A stretch of 40,597 nucleotides of DNA. Origin: an uncultured Oscillospiraceae bacterium (GTDB lineage Bacteria; Bacillota; Clostridia; Oscillospirales; Oscillospiraceae). The notes below the pieces were generated by a model. That model was not told the origin of the DNA, ran no database searches, and saw only the letters and a program-made list of their open reading frames with translations. The position numbers and the translations under genes are program-made. Location of the stretch: assembly GCA_934675115.1 (NCBI GenBank), contig CAKUPH010000008.1, positions 1 through 40,597 on the forward strand. Reading direction: 5' to 3'. Within the stretch, counting starts at the first letter, position 1; every line of letters begins with the position of its first letter. Below, piece by piece: positions 1 through 6,879 of this stretch.

Positions 1-443
1 GCACCGGCGTTGGCAAGGTCCCGGGCGGCATTCAGGTCGGGGTACATATACGGCATGACCACAAAGCCCTCCCGGGCCAGCGTCTCCGTGGCGCGGATGG
101 TCTCCTGATTGTCGGGCAGCAGGTACTTGGAGTCCCGCATGATCTCAATTTTCACGAAATCGCCGCAGCCCAGCTCCCGGGCCAGCCGGGCGATGCGCAC
201 CGCCTCCTCGGCGTTCCGGGCGCCGGAGGTGTTGGGCAGAAGTGTCACGCCCTCGGGAATGTAGTCGAGGATATTCTCCTGCTCCCGGGTGTTGGCCCGG
301 CGGACCGCCAGCGTGATGATCTCCGCCCCGGCGTCCCGCACCGCGGCTTCGATGAGCTTCAGCGAATATTTGCCGGAGCCGAGAATAAAGCGGGAGGAAA
401 ATTCGTGCCCGCCGATCACCAGTTTATCCTGATCTGTCGTCAT
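1..443 (-). CDS. thiG: Thiazole synthase ThiG, N-terminal part (runs off left edge)
   Basis: ThiG builds the thiazole phosphate ring of thiamine from deoxyxylulose phosphate, dehydroglycine and sulfur delivered by thiocarboxylated ThiS, in the cytoplasm. About 147 N-terminal residues are visible, reading [19 protein letters not shown] and continuing with the family's characteristic stretch FILGSGKY, an [12 protein letters not shown] segment and [23 protein letters not shown]; a full ThiG is about 255 residues, so roughly 100 residues and the stop lie outside the window. The start ATG follows AAAGAGG at a spacing of nine bases. It sits 36 bases after thiF and is the third visible gene of the riboswitch-controlled thiSFG operon. 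Identity is very likely; only completeness is unknown. Confidence 0.95.
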   Translation of the reverse strand, partial: MTTDQDKLVIGGHEFSSRFILGSGKYSLKLIEAAVRDAGAEIITLAVRRANTREQENILDYIPEGVTLLPNTSGARNAEEAVRIARLARELGCGDFVKIEIMRDSKYLLPDNQETIRATETLAREGFVVMPYMYPDLNAARDLANAG

Positions 444-479
444 ATCAAAATACCTCTTTCCGTAAAATCAAAATCATCG

Positions 480-1121
480 TCAGGGCTCCGTCCCGCCGGT
501 CAGCAGGCGGATGATCATATGTGCCTCGTGGGCGGCGCACACCAGCACCCGGGAGGACACCAGCCCGCTCCCGTCGTCCACGTCCGACGTACCGTCGCCG
601 CAGAGATAGAACCGCTTCGTCACCCGGCGGGTGGAAATGCGGTTGGCCGAGTCGAACCCGGCCATGCCCGACGCCGCCACCAGATGCTTGTCCGGGAACC
701 GCTCCAGCACACCGTTGACCAGCATGGCCTTGGCCTCCGGCCGGTCGAAGGCCTCGCAGATCACGTCCGCGCCCGCCAGAAGGGACGCGAAATTGTCCTC
801 CGTGATGCGCTCCGCGTGGGGTTCAAGCTCCGTATAGGGCGCGATGGCCCGGAGGTTTTCCGCCAGCGCCGCCGCCTTCAGCTCGCCCACCTGTCGGGCC
901 AGATACTGCTGGCGGTTCAGGTTGGACACGTCCACCCGGTCAAAGTCGATGAGGATGAGCCGCCCCACCCCCGCCCGGGCCAGCGCGATGGCTACGTTGG
1001 AGCCCAGACCTCCGAGGCCGCAGACGGCCACCGTCGCGGCGCACAGCTTCCGCTGGCGCTCCGCCCCGTGCTTTTCCGCCAGCGCCCGCAGAAATTCCTC
1101 TCTCGTGGGGACCGCGCCCAT
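480..1121 (-). CDS. thiF: Sulfur carrier protein ThiS adenylyltransferase ThiF
   Basis: ThiF adenylates the C-terminal glycine of ThiS so that sulfur can be loaded for thiazole synthesis. The 213-residue protein shows the nucleotide-binding GLGGLGS motif (about residues 35-41), then the acidic IDFDRVDVSNLNRQQY stretch that holds ATP and magnesium in the E1/MoeB/ThiF family. It is shorter than the E. coli enzyme (about 250 residues) and belongs to the compact anaerobe-type ThiF. A CGDGTSD stretch near the C-terminus replaces the usual zinc-binding CxxC arrangement, so the way sulfur is handed over may differ. It begins one base after the thiS stop codon, indicating translational coupling, and is followed by thiG. 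Confidence 0.93.
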   Translation of the reverse strand: MGAVPTREEFLRALAEKHGAERQRKLCAATVAVCGLGGLGSNVAIALARAGVGRLILIDFDRVDVSNLNRQQYLARQVGELKAAALAENLRAIAPYTELEPHAERITEDNFASLLAGADVICEAFDRPEAKAMLVNGVLERFPDKHLVAASGMAGFDSANRISTRRVTKRFYLCGDGTSDVDDGSGLVSSRVLVCAAHEAHMIIRLLTGGTEP

Positions 1122-1122
1122 A

Positions 1123-1317
1123 TCAGCCGCCCCCCACGAAGCTGACCACTTCCACGCAGTCGCCGTCGGTGAGAACGGTCTCGCCGTAGCGCGCCCGGGG
1201 TACGATGTCGCCGTTGCGCTCCACCGCCACCCGGGCCGTGTCGCAGTTCAGCTCCGCCAGACAGTCCGCCACGGTCTTTCCCGCCGCGTCCAGCTCTTTG
1301 CCGTTGATCTTTACCAT
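1123..1317 (-). CDS. thiS: Sulfur carrier protein ThiS
   Basis: ThiS is the small ubiquitin-like carrier whose C-terminal Gly-Gly becomes a thiocarboxylate and donates sulfur to ThiG. The 64-residue product MVKINGKELDAAGKTVADCL... has the beta-grasp layout and ends in VVSFVGGG, supplying the required C-terminal glycines. A GTG six bases upstream (1323) is also in frame, but the AGGAGG at 1326-1331 lies eight bases from the ATG at 1317 and only two from the GTG, so the ATG is chosen. It is the first gene of the operon, directly after the riboswitch terminator. Confidence 0.93.
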   Translation of the reverse strand: MVKINGKELDAAGKTVADCLAELNCDTARVAVERNGDIVPRARYGETVLTDGDCVEVVSFVGGG

Positions 1318-1336
1318 CTGCACTTCCTCCTAACAT

Positions 1337-1371
1337 AAAAAAACGGAAGGCCACCCGTTGGTTTCCTTCCG
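1337..1371 (-). terminator. Riboswitch-controlled intrinsic terminator before thiS
   Basis: On the minus strand a CGGAAGG/CCTTCCG hairpin (1365-1371 with 1344-1350) is followed at once by seven U residues (1337-1343), about 20 bases before the thiS start. It lies directly downstream of the TPP aptamer, so thiamine pyrophosphate binding most likely favours this hairpin and stops transcription before thiS. Confidence 0.85.
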
Positions 1372-1383
1372 CTTGCAAGCGCG

Positions 1384-1480
1384 TCGTCCCTACGTTGGCA
1401 TTATCCAAATCAGGTTCCCGGGTCGAAGGTCCTACCTTCCTCTCAGCCTGTCCGGTCCTTGGACCTCAAGCTCCCCGTCT
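1384..1480 (-). promoter_or_regulatory. TPP riboswitch (THI element) controlling thiSFG
   Basis: The minus strand carries the conserved TPP aptamer blocks in order: GGGGAGC, a P3 extension made of GGTCC and GGACC, the GCTGAGA core (plus-strand tctcag at 1441-1446), then GAACCTGAT, GGATAATGCCA and CGTAGGGA (plus strand 1387-1415). These match the sensor helices of the known riboswitch. It lies between the thi promoter and thiS and is followed by an intrinsic terminator, the standard transcription-control arrangement in Firmicutes. Confidence 0.95.
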
Positions 1481-1493
1481 TTAATTTTATCTC

Positions 1494-1522
1494 ATAGTAC
1501 ACCCCGCGCCGCTCGCTGTCAA
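1494..1522 (-). promoter_or_regulatory. Promoter of the thiSFG operon
   Basis: On the minus strand a perfect -35 box TTGACA (1517-1522) and a -10 box TACTAT (1494-1499) are separated by 17 bases, placing the transcription start a few bases before the TPP aptamer. Confidence 0.75.
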
Positions 1523-1667
1523 TCGCTCTTTCCTCATATTTTCAGGTTTTCGCTCTCACCGGAATATACAGCAAATCCCGTGCCAGTTGTTTTCGCCGGA
1601 AAATTGGGGGTTTTGTCCGGAAAGTGTCTACTTTGCAGTCACCGCTGTCTAAAAAATAGTCAACCAG

Positions 1668-1712
1668 AAAAACGCGAACCGCCCCGGCCGCGCGTGTGCG
1701 CGGCCGGGGCGG
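1668..1712 (-). terminator. Strong terminator after the flavodoxin gene
   Basis: A perfect 14-bp GC-rich stem (1679-1692 with 1699-1712, six-base loop) is followed on the minus strand by TTCGCG and five U residues. It lies about 20 bases after the flavodoxin stop codon. Confidence 0.8.
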
Positions 1713-1733
1713 CCAAAGCTTTCCCTCTCTTTT

Positions 1734-2165
1734 TTACCAGTCCGCCAGCTTGCGGCCCAGCTCCCTGCAGCTGTCCTTGGCGTCATCATCGGGAGCGTCG
1801 TTGCAGATGAGGCCCTCCTCGTTGTATAGATCGGCGCCGTCGGCGGTGCAGCGCTCACACCACTCCCGCATCCACTGTCCGTCGCCCCAGCCGTAGGAGC
1901 CGAACAGGGCGATCTTCCTGCCGCTGAGAGCGGACTCCAGCGCGGTGAACATGGGCTCAAACTCGCCCTCCTCCAGCTGCTCGGCCCCCATGGAGGGGCA
2001 GCCGAAGGCCACCGTGTCGAACTCGCCCAGCTTGTCGGCGGAGAATTCGCCGGGGGTGAACAGGGTCACGTCGCCGCCGGCATCCTTCACGCCCTCGGCG
2101 ATGCAGTTGGCCATGGCCTCGGTATTGCCGGTACCGCTCCAATAAACGATTGCTGTCTTGCTCAT
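1734..2165 (-). CDS. Short-chain flavodoxin
   Basis: A 143-residue flavodoxin, an FMN-binding electron carrier that commonly replaces ferredoxin when iron is scarce. The sequence starts MSKTAIVYWSGTGNTEAMA, where SGTGNTE (residues 10-16) is the FMN phosphate loop, and continues with the typical FGCPSMGAEQLEE and ALFGSYGWGDGQWM segments that enclose the flavin. An in-frame ATG nine bases upstream is almost on top of the AAAGGA ribosome site, so the second ATG at 2165, ten bases away from it, is preferred. It lies 49 bases behind a DUF3793 gene, a recurrent pairing in Clostridia, and the pair sits behind two inverted-repeat operators that look metal-responsive. Confidence 0.92.
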   Translation of the reverse strand: MSKTAIVYWSGTGNTEAMANCIAEGVKDAGGDVTLFTPGEFSADKLGEFDTVAFGCPSMGAEQLEEGEFEPMFTALESALSGRKIALFGSYGWGDGQWMREWCERCTADGADLYNEEGLICNDAPDDDAKDSCRELGRKLADW

Positions 2166-2214
2166 GAGATCCATTTCCTTTCTGATGATAAAACTTTTTA
2201 TGATTCCACGGCGG

Positions 2215-2778
2215 TCATGCCGCCACGATCAGGCTGGTCAGCGGCGCACCCCCGGCGTACCGCCGCTTGTAGTTGTCGGTACAGGCACGGCAGCGGTCGA
2301 AATACCGGCGGGCCCGCACCGGGTCGCCGTAGCTTTTCCACGCGCCGCAGCAGGTATACCCCTGCCCGTGGTTTTCGATGAAGCCGGTGACGTCCTCCAG
2401 CGGATAGCCCAGAAACAGGCCGATCTCGTGGGGAAAGTCCTCCGCAAGGCACAGCCGCCGCGCCAGCTGCCGCAGCAGCTCCCGGGCCGGGCCGGCGGTG
2501 TCGTAGCCCTCCGCCGTCAGAAATTCCCGCAGCGCGTCCCCGGCCAGCAGGCCCTCCAGCGCGGCGGGCCGGTACAGGTACACCAGATACGCCCCGCTCC
2601 GGCGGCAGCCCTTCAGGAGGATCAGCTCCAGCCCCCGGCGGCGCAGCGCGTCCCGCCACAGGCCGAACTGGGGGATGAAGCCCTCCGGCTCCTCCGGGCA
2701 GTAGCGGAACAGGCTTGCCGGCTTCAGCCCCGCCAGCGTGGGGGAGCAGTGTTCGATGATGGCCGCTTCCAGCGTCAT
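2215..2778 (-). CDS. DUF3793 family protein
   Basis: A 187-residue protein that matches the DUF3793 family of anaerobic Firmicutes in length and layout; its biochemical role is not known. Visible landmarks are LILLKGCRRSGAYLVYLYRP in the first half, then FPHEIGLFLGYPLEDVTGFI and a Cys-containing YTCCGAWKSYGDP segment, ending in a YKRRYAGG stretch. There are no membrane segments. Family members are repeatedly found beside flavodoxin or iron transport genes, and here it is the first gene of a two-gene unit with a flavodoxin. A role in iron economy is inference from this context and from the operators upstream. The ATG at 2778 follows a GGAGGCGAGCCC region. Confidence 0.85.
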   Translation of the reverse strand: MTLEAAIIEHCSPTLAGLKPASLFRYCPEEPEGFIPQFGLWRDALRRRGLELILLKGCRRSGAYLVYLYRPAALEGLLAGDALREFLTAEGYDTAGPARELLRQLARRLCLAEDFPHEIGLFLGYPLEDVTGFIENHGQGYTCCGAWKSYGDPVRARRYFDRCRACTDNYKRRYAGGAPLTSLIVAA

Positions 2779-2794
2779 GGGCTCGCCTCCTATA

Positions 2795-2810
2795 GTTAGC
2801 CATCGCTAAC
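2795..2810. promoter_or_regulatory. Inverted-repeat operator 1 (GTTAG-N6-CTAAC)
   Basis: A palindrome GTTAGC-CATC-GCTAAC ends 17 bases upstream of the DUF3793 start. It shares the form GTTAG-N6-CTAAC with a second copy at 2896-2911. The TTAG/CTAA arms resemble sites of the DtxR/IdeR/MntR family of metal-dependent repressors; this assignment is inference, and no such regulator is encoded in the window. Confidence 0.65.
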
Positions 2811-2893
2811 CTTTGCTAAAAAAATAGCGGCCGCCTGCGCCCCCTGTCCGGCCCGGAACTCAGCCCGGCTGGAAGCGGTCAACGGCCCTTTTC

Positions 2894-2913
2894 AAGTTAG
2901 TCGTCGCTAACTT
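2894..2913. promoter_or_regulatory. Inverted-repeat operator 2 (AAGTTAG-N6-CTAACTT)
   Basis: A second palindrome with 7-bp arms, 101 bases upstream of the first and sharing its core, including the inner TCG. Between the two lies DNA without a convincing gene, so the pair probably brackets or flanks the promoter of the DUF3793-flavodoxin unit. Confidence 0.65.
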
Positions 2914-3097
2914 TAGCTGTATCATACACGATTTTGTGTTTCCTGTCAAGCATCAGTTCCATATTTCCCCGGAAATCACGGCCAGCGGCGCGGCCGGCGG
3001 TTATTGCAATAAAACAGCTGACCGCCGCGTCGCACCCTGACACCAGGTTCCGTTTCCCTCAGGCGGAAAACTTCACCCGTGTCAGGACTGCTCCTCT

Positions 3098-3123
3098 CCC
3101 CGCAAGGCAATCGCCTTGCGGGG
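3098..3123. repeat. Perfect 11-bp palindrome downstream of the reductase gene
   Basis: CCCCGCAAGGC and its complement are separated by a four-base AATC loop. The hairpin lies 33 bases past the stop of the minus-strand reductase, but on that strand no U-run follows it, so it is either a weak terminator or a REP-like intergenic palindrome. The rest of 2914-3155 shows no gene. Confidence 0.5.
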
Positions 3124-3155
3124 ACCCCGTGATTTTTTTGGTCCGCTGTGAAAAT

Positions 3156-4289
3156 TTACTTCTTCTCTTCCGGCTTTTTGTCGAAGGCTTCCGCCACGCT
3201 GACCAGCAGCTCCCGGATGTTCAGATGCTGGGGGCAGATCTGCTCGCACTTGCCGCACTTGATGCAGTCGGACGCCTTGCCGTTATTTGCGATGCTCAGC
3301 TCATAATAGTAGTCCGAGTTCCAGTCGCTGAACACCTGTCTGGCGTTCATGCAGGAAAACAGGCTGGGGATGTCGATATGGACCGGGCAGCCGTCGGTGC
3401 AGTACCGGCAGGCAGTGCAGGGGATGCGGTTTTCCCTGATAAGGATCTCCCGCACCTTGTCCACTGCCGCGAACTCCTCCTCCGTCAGGGGCTTGAAGTC
3501 CTGCATATAGCCAAGGTTGTCCTCCAGCTGCTCCATGGTGCTCATGCCGGACAGCACCATTTTGATGCCCTCAAAGCTGGCGGCATACCGGACGGCGTAG
3601 CTGGCGGGGCTGCCGCCGTGGAGTCCGGCCAGCACCTTTACCGCCGACTCCGGGAGCTTGACCAGCTGACCACCCTTCACCGGCTCCATGACGATGACGG
3701 GCTTGTTATGCTTCCGGCACACCTCATAGCACTGGCGGCCCTCCACCGACGGGTTTTCGTAGTCCAGATAGTTGAACTGGATCTGCACCGCCTCGATCTG
3801 GGGGTACTCGGTGAGGATCCGGTCCAGCACCTCCGCCTTGTCGTGGAAGGACAGGCCCACATGCCGGATCTTCCCCTCCTCCTTCAGGGCGAAGGCCGTC
3901 TCATAGGCCCGGCACTGCTTGAACTTTTCAAACACCTTGGCCCCCTGAGAATGCATGAGGTAGATGTCGAAGTAGTCCACGCCGCAGGCCTCCAGCTGCG
4001 TTGCGAACAGCGGGCGGATGTCCTCCTCCGTCTGGAAGCAGGAGCCGGACAGCTTGTCCACCAGCACGTAGCTCTCCCGGGGATAGCGGCTGGTCAGGCA
4101 CGTCCGCAGCGCCGTCTCGCTATTGCCGGAGTGGTAGACGTGGGCGGTGTCAAAATAGTTGAATCCCCGGGCCATGAACAGGTCCACCATCTTCTGTGTC
4201 TCGTCCAGATCTATCTCGCCGTCCTTCTGTGGCAGGCGCATAAAGCCGAAGCCGAAATTCTTCTTCGCGTTTTCAAAAGGATCTCCCAT
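3156..4289 (-). CDS. Aldo/keto reductase with C-terminal ferredoxin domain
   Basis: A 377-residue cytoplasmic oxidoreductase. The N-terminal TIM barrel carries the aldo/keto reductase tetrad: D47 (FDTAHVY), Y52, K79 (LVDKL) and H113 (LMHSQG). The C-terminus adds a ferredoxin-like region with two cysteine groups, CTACRYCTDGCP and CIKCGKCEQICP, able to bind two [4Fe-4S] clusters. This fusion is frequent in anaerobes; the physiological substrate is unknown and electrons may come from ferredoxin rather than only NADPH. The ATG at 4289 has GGAGG nine bases upstream, which is better than an in-frame start 24 bases earlier. It is transcribed alone from a MerR-type promoter. Confidence 0.9.
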   Translation of the reverse strand: MGDPFENAKKNFGFGFMRLPQKDGEIDLDETQKMVDLFMARGFNYFDTAHVYHSGNSETALRTCLTSRYPRESYVLVDKLSGSCFQTEEDIRPLFATQLEACGVDYFDIYLMHSQGAKVFEKFKQCRAYETAFALKEEGKIRHVGLSFHDKAEVLDRILTEYPQIEAVQIQFNYLDYENPSVEGRQCYEVCRKHNKPVIVMEPVKGGQLVKLPESAVKVLAGLHGGSPASYAVRYAASFEGIKMVLSGMSTMEQLEDNLGYMQDFKPLTEEEFAAVDKVREILIRENRIPCTACRYCTDGCPVHIDIPSLFSCMNARQVFSDWNSDYYYELSIANNGKASDCIKCGKCEQICPQHLNIRELLVSVAEAFDKKPEEKK

Positions 4290-4332
4290 AATATATTTCC
4301 TCCCGTTCCACATATCTGTGTCATCTGTATAC

Positions 4333-4363
4333 AGAATACCACTTCAAGTATACTTCAAGTCAA
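4333..4363 (-). promoter_or_regulatory. MerR-type promoter with 19-bp spacer for the reductase gene
   Basis: On the minus strand TTGACT (-35, 4358-4363) and TATTCT (-10, 4333-4338) are 19 bases apart, and the spacer is filled by ACTTGAAGTATACTTGAAGT with the palindromic centre AAGTATACTT. Over-long spacers with a central dyad are the hallmark of promoters activated by MerR-family regulators. No MerR gene is present in the window. Confidence 0.7.
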
Positions 4364-4375
4364 GTGTGAATTCAT

Positions 4376-4395
4376 CTTTACCGAACTTTACCGAA
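4376..4395. repeat. Perfect tandem 10-bp direct repeat CTTTACCGAA x2
   Basis: Two identical adjacent copies of CTTTACCGAA lie 17 bases upstream of the -35 box of the ABC exporter promoter, between it and the divergent reductase promoter. The one-turn spacing suits a regulator binding as a direct-repeat dimer, but which one is unknown. Confidence 0.6.
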
Positions 4396-4412
4396 TTTTA
4401 ATCTTCTTTTCA

Positions 4413-4442
4413 TTGCCAGATCCCGCCATTTCGGCGTATAGT
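4413..4442 (+). promoter_or_regulatory. Promoter of the ABC exporter genes
   Basis: TTGCCA (4413-4418) and TATAGT (4437-4442) are 18 bases apart, with the ATG of the ATPase gene about 70 bases downstream behind an AGGGAGAGGAT ribosome site. Confidence 0.6.
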
Positions 4443-4513
4443 GTAGACAGCAAACGGAACCACCGCATTCCCGGGCGCTTTTCCGCCCGGAACGGATCAA
4501 GGGAGAGGATAGT

Positions 4514-5227
4514 ATGCTGCACATCGACCATCTGACCAAGGCCTACGGAGAGAAAAAGGCCGTGGACGACCTGACGCTCCACATCGCCCCCGGTGAGGTC
4601 TACGGCTTCATCGGCCACAACGGCGCGGGCAAGACCACCACACTGAAATCCGTCGTGGGCATCCTGCAATTCGACTCCGGCGAGATCACCATCGGCGGGA
4701 AGTCCATCAAGACCGACCCGCTGGGCTGTAAAAAGCAGCTGGCCTACATCCCGGACAACCCGGACCTGTACGAGTTCATGACGGGCATCAAGTACCTGAA
4801 CTTCATCGCCGACGTTTTCGGCGTGTCCGCCGGGGATCGGCAGGCCCGCATCCGCAAGTACGCCGACGCCTTCGAGCTCACCGGCGACCTCGCCCAGCCC
4901 ATCGCCGCCTATTCCCACGGCATGAAGCAGAAGCTGGCCATCATCTCGGCCTGGCTCCACGAGCCGAAGCTCATCATCATGGACGAGCCCTTTGTGGGCC
5001 TTGACCCCAAGGCCGCCCACATTCTCAAGGGCATGATGCGGGAGCTGTGCGACAACGGCGGCGCCATCTTCTTCTCCACCCATGTGCTGGAGGTGGCGGA
5101 AAAGCTGTGCGACAAGGTGGCCATCATCAAGGGCGGCCGCCTCATCCGCTCGGGCACCATGGAGGAGGTCCGGGGCGACGAGTCCCTTGAGTCCGTGTTT
5201 CTGGAACTGGAGGGAGAGACATGCTGA
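4514..5227 (+). CDS. ABC transporter ATP-binding protein
   Basis: A 237-residue cytoplasmic ATPase subunit that powers the adjacent membrane protein. Walker A is GHNGAGKT (residues 34-41), the ABC signature is SHGMKQ (134-139), Walker B is LIIMDEP (153-159), and the switch histidine follows in FFSTHVLE. The GLDP motif after Walker B is typical of drug- or lantibiotic-type ABC exporters of the EcsA/CcmA group. It overlaps the permease start by seven bases (ATGCTGA), so the two are made as one complex. The cargo cannot be told from sequence. Confidence 0.93.
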   Translation: MLHIDHLTKAYGEKKAVDDLTLHIAPGEVYGFIGHNGAGKTTTLKSVVGILQFDSGEITIGGKSIKTDPLGCKKQLAYIPDNPDLYEFMTGIKYLNFIADVFGVSAGDRQARIRKYADAFELTGDLAQPIAAYSHGMKQKLAIISAWLHEPKLIIMDEPFVGLDPKAAHILKGMMRELCDNGGAIFFSTHVLEVAEKLCDKVAIIKGGRLIRSGTMEEVRGDESLESVFLELEGETC

Positions 5228-6813
5228 GAGCCCTCATCCGCAAGCAGATGGCCGAGATCTTCCGGAGCTATTTCTACGACGCGAAAAAGAACAAAGCCCG
5301 CTCCAGAGGGGCCACCATCGGCTTCATCGTCATGTACGTTCTGCTCATGGTCGTGGTGCTGGGTGGGATGTTCACCGGCCTGTCCGTCCTGCTGTGCGGC
5401 CCCTTCCTGTCCGCCGGGGTGGGTTGGATGTACTTCACCCTCATGGGCCTGCTGGCCGTGGTGCTGGGAGCCTTCGGCAGCGTGTTCACCACCTACTCCG
5501 GCCTGTATCTGGCCAAGGATAACGACCTGCTGCTGTCCCTGCCCATCCCGGTGCACACCGTCATCGCCGCCCGGCTGTTCACCGTGTACCTCATGGGCCT
5601 GATGTACTCCGCCGTGGTCAGCGTCCCGGCGGTGATCGTGTACTGGATCGTGGGCGGCTTCTCCGCAGGGACGGTGATCGGCGGCCTGCTCACTGTGGCC
5701 CTCATCTCGGTGTTCGTCCTCATTCTGTCCTGCCTGCTGGGCTGGGTGGTGGCGAAGATCAGCCTGAAGCTCAAATACAAGAGCTTCACCACCGTGCTGG
5801 TCTCCCTGCTGTTCATCGGCGGTTACTATTTCCTCTATTTCAAGGCCAGCTCCTTCATCAGCACAATCATCGCCAACGCCGCCGACTACGGCGCGGCCAT
5901 CCGGGGCGCGGCCTATCCCCTGTACCTCTTTGGCCGGATGGGTGAGGGCAGCGTCCCCGCCATGCTCATCTCCGCCGCCGTCATCCTCATGCTGTTCGCC
6001 CTGACGTGGTGGCTGCTGGCCCGGAGCTTCCTGTGCATCGCCACCGCCAGCGGCAAAACGGCGAAGGCCCGGTACACGGAAAAGGCCGCAAAGACCCGGA
6101 GCGTCTCCTCCGCTCTGCTGGGCCGGGAGCTGGCCCGCTTTACCGGCAGCCCCAACTACATGCTCAACTGCGGGCTGGGCACGCTGTTCCTTCTCGCCGG
6201 CGGGGTGTACTTCCTCATCCGGGGCGGGCGGCTGGGCGAGGTGCTGACCGACGTGTTCGGCAGCGCCGACGCCGCCTGCGTGCTGGCGGCCACCGCCGTC
6301 TGTATGCTGGCCTCCATGAACGAAACCACCGCCCCCTCCGTCTCGCTGGAGGGCAAAAACCTCTGGCTCATCCAGTCCCTGCCGGTGACGCCCCGTCAGG
6401 CCCTGCTGGCCAAGGCGGAGGTGCAGCTGATCGTCACCTGCGGCCCGGCGCTGCTGTGCGCCCTGTGCATCGTCACCGCCCTGCGGCCCGGCCCCATGGG
6501 CGCGCTCATCGTGCTGCTCCCTCTGCTGTACGCGTTCCTGTCCGCCTTCTGGGGGCTGTTCCTCAACCTGAAGCGGCCCAGCCTCACCTGGACCAGCGAG
6601 ATCGCCCCCATCAAACAGAGTCTTCCCACGGCGCTGGCCCTGTTCGGCAGCTGGGCCTACTCCATCCTGCTGGCAGGCGGGTACTTCCTGCTCCGCCGGT
6701 TCCTCCCGGCGGCGGCCTATCTGGCCCTGTTCAGCGCGGTAACGGCAGTGTGCGCTGCCCTGCTGTACCGCTGGGTGTGCACCCGGGGCGCAAAGATCTT
6801 CGCCGCGCTGTAA
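5221..6813 (+). CDS. ABC exporter membrane subunit, ABC-2-like
   Basis: A 530-residue integral membrane protein with roughly 12 hydrophobic segments, divided by a basic cytoplasmic loop near residues 265-300 (SGKTAKARYTEKAAKTRSV). The N-terminus starts with a short amphipathic basic stretch and the first membrane helix lies near residues 38-60. Length and layout fit the large ABC-2/EcsB-like export permeases of Clostridia, which act as two half-permeases in one chain. It overlaps the ATPase gene and ends at a strong terminator. The substrate is unknown. Confidence 0.85.
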   Translation: MLRALIRKQMAEIFRSYFYDAKKNKARSRGATIGFIVMYVLLMVVVLGGMFTGLSVLLCGPFLSAGVGWMYFTLMGLLAVVLGAFGSVFTTYSGLYLAKDNDLLLSLPIPVHTVIAARLFTVYLMGLMYSAVVSVPAVIVYWIVGGFSAGTVIGGLLTVALISVFVLILSCLLGWVVAKISLKLKYKSFTTVLVSLLFIGGYYFLYFKASSFISTIIANAADYGAAIRGAAYPLYLFGRMGEGSVPAMLISAAVILMLFALTWWLLARSFLCIATASGKTAKARYTEKAAKTRSVSSALLGRELARFTGSPNYMLNCGLGTLFLLAGGVYFLIRGGRLGEVLTDVFGSADAACVLAATAVCMLASMNETTAPSVSLEGKNLWLIQSLPVTPRQALLAKAEVQLIVTCGPALLCALCIVTALRPGPMGALIVLLPLLYAFLSAFWGLFLNLKRPSLTWTSEIAPIKQSLPTALALFGSWAYSILLAGGYFLLRRFLPAAAYLALFSAVTAVCAALLYRWVCTRGAKIFAAL

Positions 6814-6828
6814 GCCCTTCCGCATATG

Positions 6829-6862
6829 AAAACACCCCCGGACACTGTCCGGGGGTGTTTTT
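6829..6862. terminator. Bidirectional terminator between the exporter and CoA-transferase genes
   Basis: A perfect 13-bp stem (6831-6843 with 6847-6859) with a three-base loop has T residues on its right and A residues on its left. It can end both the rightward exporter transcript and the leftward CoA-transferase transcript. Confidence 0.85.
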
Positions 6863-6879
6863 CTGTATTTTTCCGCTTC

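Noticed and set aside
4909..6825. Very long open frame antisense to the ABC exporter genes
   Set aside because: It is an artefact of GC-rich codon use: the translation is low-complexity (His, Gln, Gly, Glu-rich) and the opposite strand encodes clear ABC proteins.
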